A stretch of 10,267 nucleotides of DNA from JAWBOD01 sp964651405. GTDB taxonomy: Archaea; Aenigmatarchaeota; Aenigmatarchaeia; Aenigmatarchaeales; Aenigmatarchaeaceae. Every line of letters begins with the position of its first letter. Position 1 is the stretch's first letter. The stretch spans positions 1 through 10,267 of the forward strand of contig CAZYZB010000029.1 in assembly GCA_964651405.1 (NCBI GenBank), in the 5' to 3' direction. The notes under the pieces were generated by a model. It worked only from the letters and a program-made list of their open reading frames with translations. It had not been told where the DNA came from and ran no database searches. Shown one piece after another: positions 1-5,380 of the stretch. The position numbers were made by a program, and so were the translations under genes.

Positions 1-2
1 TC

Positions 3-659
3 GTTTTTCAGGTTTTTTTAATAGGTCTGCTTCTCTTACTCGGCATTAGTTATTTTTCTCAAATTCTTGCTCATGCAGGAACGGCCACTGGTTTAGTTTC
101 AAACACAACAGAAGAACCGGAAGAGATTGTGGAGACAACTCCTCATAGACCTTTAGAAATAAAAAATACAGATTCACCTGATGTTATGATATATAAATTA
201 TTTAGAAATTTTGATCCTTTGTTTTTAAATGAAACAGATAACAACAAAATAATTTATAATTATTTTATATTAGACTTAAAAGGGAATGAATATGGTGATG
301 GGACTCTTGGTCATGATAGCAACTTAATAAGCATGTTGAGAGAAGGTCTAAAGAATTTTAGTTATGTTGATGAATTTTATCAAATAGGTAGAAATTTACC
401 TACAAATTGTAGTGCAGTTAGGCCAAACAGCGATATAGATTTTTATAATAATGATTGTTGGGATCATTCAATAGATCAAGAGCCTAGCACTTGTAAAATT
501 TATGTTAGAGGATATGTTGATCATGGAGTTGAAACTCATAAATTTAAAAACAAAATAAAAATAAGAGTAGTATGGTACAAGACAGGTCAAACATTTAATG
601 ATAAAAAGGTAATACATACCATAGTAGCGCTATGTAATGACAATACTATGACCGTATGA
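3..659 (+). CDS. Membrane-anchored surface ectodomain protein, 5' partial
   Basis: The frame is open from the left edge, so the true start lies outside the window; 218 residues are visible. The GTG at 129 is internal and should not be used as the start, because the codons before it encode a strongly hydrophobic segment (visible residues 1-22, rich in Leu/Ile/Phe), a typical N-terminal anchor. A Thr/Glu/Pro-rich linker (about 27-50) follows, then a soluble domain with four Cys (136, 152, 164, 211). The stretch around visible residues 84-190 (IYNYF, then a helix with LREGL, then DCW, then KIKIRV) resembles the central ectodomain of the 774-aa protein at 5381 (LYNYF, IKTGF, DCW, KLKIRV) and, more weakly, that of the 1064-aa protein. 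It is the first visible gene of a close-packed operon, with the next start 9 nt after its stop. No enzymatic motif is seen; a structural or adhesive surface role is inferred. Confidence 0.8.
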   Translation, partial: VFQVFLIGLLLLLGISYFSQILAHAGTATGLVSNTTEEPEEIVETTPHRPLEIKNTDSPDVMIYKLFRNFDPLFLNETDNNKIIYNYFILDLKGNEYGDGTLGHDSNLISMLREGLKNFSYVDEFYQIGRNLPTNCSAVRPNSDIDFYNNDCWDHSIDQEPSTCKIYVRGYVDHGVETHKFKNKIKIRVVWYKTGQTFNDKKVIHTIVALCNDNTMTV

Positions 660-668
660 GGCTAAAGC

Positions 669-1439
669 ATGGAGATAAAGACAGCATTTGCAACTATAGT
701 TGGAATATTGATGATGGTGACAGTTACAGTAGCGACAGTTGTAATCATGGGAGGTTTGACACAAGTATGTGTAGAAGAGTGCAATCCAGCTGAATATACT
801 GCAGATAGGAACTATGGTGGTGTTGTGTGCGGATATGTTTATACAGGTACAAACCGTTATGAAGTTTTTTGCGGTCATGATGATGCCTGTTTTGACCAAA
901 ATAAAAATTTATGTTGTCTTACAAGCGCATCAGGAACTGAGTGGGGAGTGAAAGTTGCTAATGGACGTTGTTGTAACGTTACTAAACTTTCTACAGGATG
1001 TAAATCAGATATTGGTCCTTCAAAAAGTTGTTTGACCTCTCAAAAATGCGAAGTTTGCGAAAGATGGGATTGGTCTCTCTGTAGTTGTGTTCCAACATCT
1101 TGTTGCCTAGAACAAGGTAGCTTGATATTAACACCAGAAGGCTTCAAATCAATTGAAGACTTAAAAGAAGGAGATTATGTAATTGGATATGAGGATGATA
1201 AAAAGGTTCCAACCAAAGTAACAGAAAAGTCTATTCATGAAGGTGAATTTACACTATACCTTTACAAGGGTTATTGGTTTACTGGAAACCATTTAGTTTA
1301 TCTAGATGATCATAAAGACTTTAAACCTGTTACAGAGCTTTCTAAAGTTACAAAACAATATAACGGAAAAGTTTATAATATTCAAACAGAAACTCACAAC
1401 TATTTCGGAGAAAATGATATACTAATACACAATAAATGA
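669..1439 (+). CDS. Membrane-anchored Cys-rich protein with C-terminal Hint (intein/hedgehog-type) autoprocessing domain
   Basis: 256 aa. Residues 5-30 form a membrane segment or uncleaved signal. Residues 34-145 form a Cys-rich ectodomain (16 Cys, including adjacent pairs 82/83 and 101/102). Residues 146-256 match a Hint domain. Block A is seen as CLEQGSLILTPEG with Cys146 as the N-S acyl-shift residue, followed by SIEDLKEGDYVIGY. Block B is TGNH with Thr205 and His208. Block F runs through KVYNIQTETHNYF. Block G is ILIHN with His254 and Asn255. One Lys and then the stop follow, so there is no C-terminal extein and no Cys/Ser/Thr +1 nucleophile: splicing is impossible as encoded, but cleavage or ligation at Cys146 remains possible. 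About 111 residues is short but normal for a mini-Hint without an endonuclease. GAGG at 658-661 is the likely ribosome binding site. The stop overlaps the next start by 4 nt. The Hint assignment is strong; the role of the cleaved ectodomain is unknown. Confidence 0.88.
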   Translation: MEIKTAFATIVGILMMVTVTVATVVIMGGLTQVCVEECNPAEYTADRNYGGVVCGYVYTGTNRYEVFCGHDDACFDQNKNLCCLTSASGTEWGVKVANGRCCNVTKLSTGCKSDIGPSKSCLTSQKCEVCERWDWSLCSCVPTSCCLEQGSLILTPEGFKSIEDLKEGDYVIGYEDDKKVPTKVTEKSIHEGEFTLYLYKGYWFTGNHLVYLDDHKDFKPVTELSKVTKQYNGKVYNIQTETHNYFGENDILIHNK

Positions 1440-1663
1440 TTATATATGAAAGTTATGAAAAACAGATGATAAAAATGCCAGGTGAATCAGACGAAACAGA
1501 AGCAGTAATACATCCTATATGGATATTGATATTCTTAGCTGTAATAATTTTGGTAATGCTATTCGTAGGAATAAGAAGTAACTTGCTTGGAAATTTACCA
1601 ACTTTAATCAGGATTGGAGAAACTATAGCATTTCTTTTAGGTATGGGAGGAGGGATTAAATAA
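1436..1663 (+). CDS. Small single-pass membrane protein
   Basis: 75 aa from the ATG that overlaps the preceding TGA (ATGA), which suggests translational coupling to the Hint gene. A polar, acidic N-terminus (about 1-25) is followed by a membrane segment at about 27-45 and a second, less hydrophobic segment at about 56-72 that ends in a Gly run (GMGGG). The start is uncertain. ATG 1475 (residue 14) is preceded by GATGATAAAA, very like the spacer before the gene at 8657, and would give 62 aa. There are no Cys, unlike most neighbours. No family is recognised. Conserved operon position and coding-like composition support a real gene. A role as a small integral-membrane partner of the neighbouring exported proteins is only inferred. 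Confidence 0.75.
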   Translation: MIIYESYEKQMIKMPGESDETEAVIHPIWILIFLAVIILVMLFVGIRSNLLGNLPTLIRIGETIAFLLGMGGGIK

Positions 1664-1873
1664 ATGGTAGTCACACCTCAGATTATTATAGCTGTAATAA
1701 TCGGTGTTCTTTTGGCTACAGTCATATTTTTTAGTTTAACCAATATAATCTTTACTTCAGGAAGCTCAAACATAGGATGCAAAGCAGCCGTGGCATCTAG
1801 TGGCATTGATTTTTTAGGACTTGGTATTTTTAGACCTTCAGATGTTATATGTAATATTAATGCTCCACGTTAG
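1664..1873 (+). CDS. Small membrane protein with two-Cys exported tail
   Basis: 69 aa. The start codon directly follows the previous TAA, and a strong purine-rich SD (GGGAGGAGGGAT, 1645-1656) lies inside the previous gene. Residues 6-28 form one membrane helix. The remainder is a Ser/Gly-rich tail with two Cys (39 and 63) that could form one disulfide outside the cell. The general layout (short N-terminus, hydrophobic helix, short exported tail) is like a minor pilin, but no class III signal with a basic-Gly cleavage site is visible, so that label is not applied. Family not recognised. Confidence 0.78.
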   Translation: MVVTPQIIIAVIIGVLLATVIFFSLTNIIFTSGSSNIGCKAAVASSGIDFLGLGIFRPSDVICNINAPR

Positions 1874-1884
1874 AGGTATAAAAC

Positions 1885-2091
1885 ATGGAAACTGCACTAG
1901 AAGAAGAAACGTACAGCAACGTGATTTATATAATAATAGGAATACTGGCAATAGTGATAACAGTTATTATTTTAGATGTTGTTACAGGCGGTACATTGTT
2001 CAAGTCCATAGTATGTGCAATGGTTTGGTATCTTCCTTTTAGTGGTTCTGTTTTAGCAGGCTATGTTGGTTGCGGCGGAATAGCATTGTGA
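1885..2091 (+). CDS. Small two-helix, Gly-rich membrane protein
   Basis: 68 aa, with AGAGGT at 1872-1877 (overlapping the previous stop) 7 nt before ATG. An acidic N-terminus (METALEEETY) precedes a membrane helix at about 12-32. A second hydrophobic, Gly-rich region at about 40-66 has two Cys (44 and 63). It is the last gene of the first operon; the next gene has its own TATA box 12 nt downstream of this stop. Hydrophobic nearly throughout, it may be a pore-like or scaffold subunit, but this is speculative. No known family is recognised. Confidence 0.78.
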   Translation: METALEEETYSNVIYIIIGILAIVITVIILDVVTGGTLFKSIVCAMVWYLPFSGSVLAGYVGCGGIAL

Positions 2092-2100
2092 TTTTAGTTA

Positions 2101-2114
2101 ATTTTATATTATAG
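2101..2114 (+). promoter_or_regulatory. Archaeal-type TATA box for the 1064-aa gene
   Basis: The core TTTATATTATA is centred about 27 nt before ATG 2134. There is no SD between them (the spacer is A-rich), so transcription would start at or next to the ATG, giving a leaderless mRNA. The same arrangement is repeated before 5381 and, on the other strand, before 8191. Confidence 0.65.
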
Positions 2115-2133
2115 CAAAATAAAAATTCAACAT

Positions 2134-5100
2134 ATGAAAGCGCTTACTTTAAATTTACTTCTTGTATTTATTATGACTCTAATCATTGCCTTTTTAGGCA
2201 TCGCATACTATGCACCAATAGCCGAAGGAATATCTAAGTTTTTTTATCCAGGTGGCGCTAATTGCGGAAGAGTAAATCAAGAATGCTGCTCACCAAGAAA
2301 TTGGTGCGATACTGGCTTAAGTTGCATAAATGGTTTATGCCAAGAAAACCTTTCTTATGAGGTAAGAATTGATGAAGATTATTTAATGTATGATGCTTCT
2401 GAGACTGCTAGCGAAAGCCAAAGGGATGATTACTTCTCTGCTAAATCTGGATTAGGTTGGGAATTTTGCTCAAATGCTGCCAGTTGTGAGAATTGCTCTA
2501 AACTATCTAATTTTTCCAATTCTGTGAATTGCTTAAGGTGTGACTTGTGCAATGAAAAAGATAATACATGTGGTAACTGCTTGAGTTGTGAATTTTCGGA
2601 TGACAATGGCGATGGGTCTAATGAATATGAAGAGCTTTATGAGTGCATTAAGTGCAGTGGCTGCAGCGGATTTAATCAAGAACTAGCCGATAGCTGTTCT
2701 GTCTGTTCATCTTGTAACATGGCAAATAAAACACTTGCTTATGAAAACGGTTTGGCATGCGACGAATGCTATCAATGCGATTCTAATAGTAATAAATGCT
2801 ATTCTTGCTATGATTGCCAAATGCCTAATGAGAAAGTATGTGACGCTTGCACTAAAAATCCGGCTACTTTCTCTACAGACTGTAAAACTAAACATGATTA
2901 TGAACTATGTAACAAGATTAAGGAATGTGTAGCTAACTTTGAGGGAGATCCATGTGAGATTGAAGAAATGATCTCAATTCCTTGGAAAAATGGATATTTC
3001 TTAAACACAGTAATTTCAAATATTTTGTCTCACTGCATTAATGAAGACCTTAAAAATCTTTTACCTGAAAACGTACAGCAGAAAATTTGTAGGTATGATG
3101 ATTCAAAAATCAATTTTATACAAAATTATTTCATTAGCGATGATACTGCATATTCACCGCCGTCTGACCTCTTAGAATTATTTTCAATATCTATTCTAGG
3201 AGATGTGAGCGGGGACTGTGTTGTTGATATGGTTGATGTAAACTTATGTACTCCTTATATGCTTCAAAATTGGCCACCATGCGACTTTAACAACGACGGT
3301 ATTGTAAATGTGCTTGATATGACAACAATAAGTGGCAATTTTGGCAAAACGTGCTCTAAAAGTATAAGCGGTGAGAATAAAGGAATTTTTTTCAATGATT
3401 GCGGCGTTGAAAAGATCATGCCTTTACAAGCTGTATCAGGCACTCAATTAATATATAGCAGTGACCCTGAAATTTTCACTCCAATAGTAAGATCAACAAC
3501 TCCTAAAACTCCTGAGGAGGACATACCTATTAATGTGAAGATAGTTATTCCTGGTGTTTCTTGGAATGAGGGTATCAATAATGACTGCTCTTATAATATC
3601 TATTTATGTGCGCAAGAAGCTATAGCAAAAGCAGATAATGACACGATACTTGACTTCTATAGGACTTTTGCTTACTTTAATGAATCAAAATACACGTTTT
3701 TAACAACTCCTGCAGACTCATGGAAATTTTTGTATGGCTCTACCTGGGTCAATGTTACAGGCATAAAATATGATAAGAAATTCACAGCTGATTTAAACGT
3801 TAGTGAAGCTGACGTGTCTCATATTTCAAAGGCTATTGTAGCAGGCTTGAGAGATTATTTCACTTTGAACTCCATTTATAATGAGACTGTAAATTTCTTT
3901 TGCTATTTCAGCAACATGTATCCAAGCTATAACGACTGTTACCTTAACAATGTTTCTGTGTTAATAAATGATAATATTCCATGGAAATTAAATGATACGC
4001 CGCCTATCGATGCTCTTTCAGAAATTCCTTATTATAAATATATTTATTATAATTCCAGCTATCCTATTTACAATTCAACATTTCCATTAGTTGACATGGA
4101 GGTGACATTCTTTACATTTGTAACTAATTCCAGTGAATTAGCTAAAAACAAGATATTTGTTACTCCGTTGATAACTTTGCAACCTCACCTAAGACAATGC
4201 GATGATGGAATAGATAATGATGGCGATGGAACATGTGATTGGAACGGATGCGGAGGAATGCCTAAAGATGTTGAATGCACTAGCAGAGATATAGATTCAG
4301 AGAGCAGATGTGGTAATGGCATTCTAGAAAAAGGAGAAGAGTGCGATAGAGGTCCACCGATGCAGGATGCAAACTGTCCAGGTGGCTGTAACTCAGATTG
4401 TACTTGCTCTGCAGTTTATGATTTTAGATGCAGTGTTTTTAAGTCAATTAATTATGGTGGCGATAATCGCACTGCTGATTTTGAAAGCCCATCTTGTGAT
4501 GGAATTTACAAATATCCTACGTCATGTACTTCTGAAAGTGCCTATCCTCTTTATTCAAATGATGAAGGACTCTGGGGTGAGGATGTTATTAACAGAATAA
4601 CCATAGATGGAGATCACTGCTCAGTTAGAGGTAGAGACGTTCTAACCGATAACGAACAAAATAGAAGTGTCTGTGTTTTATGCTCTAATAAACCAACAAC
4701 AATTATTTGGGGAATAACCTGGACAAGTTCAAGAGTAACAACAATTAAATATCCAATAGATTGGTATACTCCAGATGTTACCATACCAAATCCTGACAAT
4801 CGTATTGGAGAATATGCTTGGTATTTGAGTGTAGAGAGTAAGACTTGTCCAACTTTCAAATATCCTGTTGCTTGTTTAGCAAAAACACCAGACGTTGATA
4901 CAGATGATGGACAATTTTTAATAGATCTTTATTTAGATACTGACGGCAAGTGTAAAGCAACTTGGAAAACTACTGATAGGCTTGATTTTGTGCTAACTTA
5001 TGCATTTTATGTAACTCTTGGAATAGTCTGTTCTGATGTTCAATATAGCGGTCCTTATTATGGAGAATTTGTAGAAAAAAATGATAATAATGTAGAGAAG

Positions 5101-5328
5101 TTTAGTTACTGGTGTCCTGAATACTACTCTCCTGTTTCTGTCTTCAGTAAAACAGACCATTCAAATATAGATAGTTGGATGGAAGATGCAATAGAGAATG
5201 TAAATTTAAACATGACAGGCGGTAGCTGTTATGTTTATGCACGTGACACAGGAGCAGATCCATGGTTTTGGACTGATGATAGTGAACAAAAGAGAAAAGC
5301 CCTTGTACTATGCAGGTATGTAGGATAG
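2134..5328 (+). CDS. Large modular Cys-rich surface protein with dockerin-like module
   Basis: 1064 aa. Residues 5-26 are an N-terminal anchor or signal. Residues 44-69 form a six-Cys mini-module (C-x6-CC-x5-C-x5-C-x4-C). Residues 112-265 hold 26 Cys, with six exact CxxCxxC triads starting at 133, 146, 171, 188, 209 and 222. Residues 355-407 match a type I dockerin: two F-hand loops, Asp357/Ser359/Asp361/Asp365/Asp368 and Asp384/Asn386/Asp388/Asn392/Asp395. Residues 485-663 form the ectodomain shared with the 774-aa neighbour. At 689-702 there is a CDDGIDNDGDG calcium-type motif, and at 726-737 a CGNGILEKGEEC motif of the DUF4215 kind. Residues 788-1060 contain three copies of a roughly 65-residue repeat. 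About 14 or more N-x-S/T sequons suggest N-glycosylation. No catalytic site is seen. A leaderless start at ATG 2134 fits the TATA spacing. Likely an extracellular adhesive or structural protein. Confidence 0.9.
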   Translation: MKALTLNLLLVFIMTLIIAFLGIAYYAPIAEGISKFFYPGGANCGRVNQECCSPRNWCDTGLSCINGLCQENLSYEVRIDEDYLMYDASETASESQRDDYFSAKSGLGWEFCSNAASCENCSKLSNFSNSVNCLRCDLCNEKDNTCGNCLSCEFSDDNGDGSNEYEELYECIKCSGCSGFNQELADSCSVCSSCNMANKTLAYENGLACDECYQCDSNSNKCYSCYDCQMPNEKVCDACTKNPATFSTDCKTKHDYELCNKIKECVANFEGDPCEIEEMISIPWKNGYFLNTVISNILSHCINEDLKNLLPENVQQKICRYDDSKINFIQNYFISDDTAYSPPSDLLELFSISILGDVSGDCVVDMVDVNLCTPYMLQNWPPCDFNNDGIVNVLDMTTISGNFGKTCSKSISGENKGIFFNDCGVEKIMPLQAVSGTQLIYSSDPEIFTPIVRSTTPKTPEEDIPINVKIVIPGVSWNEGINNDCSYNIYLCAQEAIAKADNDTILDFYRTFAYFNESKYTFLTTPADSWKFLYGSTWVNVTGIKYDKKFTADLNVSEADVSHISKAIVAGLRDYFTLNSIYNETVNFFCYFSNMYPSYNDCYLNNVSVLINDNIPWKLNDTPPIDALSEIPYYKYIYYNSSYPIYNSTFPLVDMEVTFFTFVTNSSELAKNKIFVTPLITLQPHLRQCDDGIDNDGDGTCDWNGCGGMPKDVECTSRDIDSESRCGNGILEKGEECDRGPPMQDANCPGGCNSDCTCSAVYDFRCSVFKSINYGGDNRTADFESPSCDGIYKYPTSCTSESAYPLYSNDEGLWGEDVINRITIDGDHCSVRGRDVLTDNEQNRSVCVLCSNKPTTIIWGITWTSSRVTTIKYPIDWYTPDVTIPNPDNRIGEYAWYLSVESKTCPTFKYPVACLAKTPDVDTDDGQFLIDLYLDTDGKCKATWKTTDRLDFVLTYAFYVTLGIVCSDVQYSGPYYGEFVEKNDNNVEKFSYWCPEYYSPVSVFSKTDHSNIDSWMEDAIENVNLNMTGGSCYVYARDTGADPWFWTDDSEQKRKALVLCRYVG
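4495..5313 (+). repeat. Three-copy protein repeat at the C-terminus of the 1064-aa protein
   Basis: The three copies span residues 788-850, 905-966 and 994-1060. Each starts with Cys followed by an aromatic/Tyr-Pro stretch (IYKYP, FKYP, YYSP), has an acidic DD/SD region and a central Cys (829, 940, 1032) in a GDHC/DGKC/GGSC context, and ends in a hydrophobic strand with Cys (CVLC, GIVC, LVLC). Copies 1 and 3 also share EQNR/EQKR shortly before the last Cys and W-x-ED before the central one. Similarity is at protein level only; the DNA has diverged. The fold is not recognised, but beta-sandwich-like disulfide domains are plausible. Confidence 0.65.
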
Positions 5329-5347
5329 TCTTCTGGTAATTTAATAA

Positions 5348-5360
5348 ATTTATATAATAA
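5348..5360 (+). promoter_or_regulatory. Archaeal-type TATA box for the 774-aa gene
   Basis: TTTATATAATAA is centred about 27 nt before ATG 5381, with an A-rich spacer lacking an SD. It predicts a leaderless mRNA separate from the upstream 1064-aa gene, whose stop lies only 20 nt upstream of the box. Confidence 0.7.
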
Positions 5361-5380
5361 GATAAACAAAAACTTAGTAT

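Noticed and set aside
129..659. GTG 129 as the start of the first gene
   Set aside because: The same frame is open to the left edge and encodes a clear membrane anchor before this codon, so the gene starts outside the window.
630..899. Minus-strand reading frame opposite the Hint gene
   Set aside because: It is a shadow of the + strand gene, with no promoter or ribosome binding site and composition explained by the coding strand. The other antisense frames at 1453-1674, 2707-2895, 4614-4859 and 5144-5404 were rejected for the same reason.
1436..1663. A -1 frameshift fusing the Hint domain to the following ORF as a toxin-like tip
   Set aside because: The overlap would place residues after His-Asn, but there is no convincing slippery heptamer or structure, and the downstream product is a membrane helix rather than a toxin domain.
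1821..2042. Additional + strand frame overlapping the 69- and 68-aa genes
   Set aside because: It overlaps two better-supported genes and has an Arg/Cys-rich composition typical of an out-of-frame reading. The frames at 2735-2932, 4367-4600, 7365-7565 and 9776-10000 are likewise shadows.
2485..2850. Multihaem cytochrome from the many CxxC motifs
   Set aside because: No CxxC is followed by His, so haem c attachment is not supported.
3196..3354. Cellulosome component
   Set aside because: The dockerin-like module has no glycoside hydrolase or cohesin beside it; only calcium-binding or docking can be suggested.
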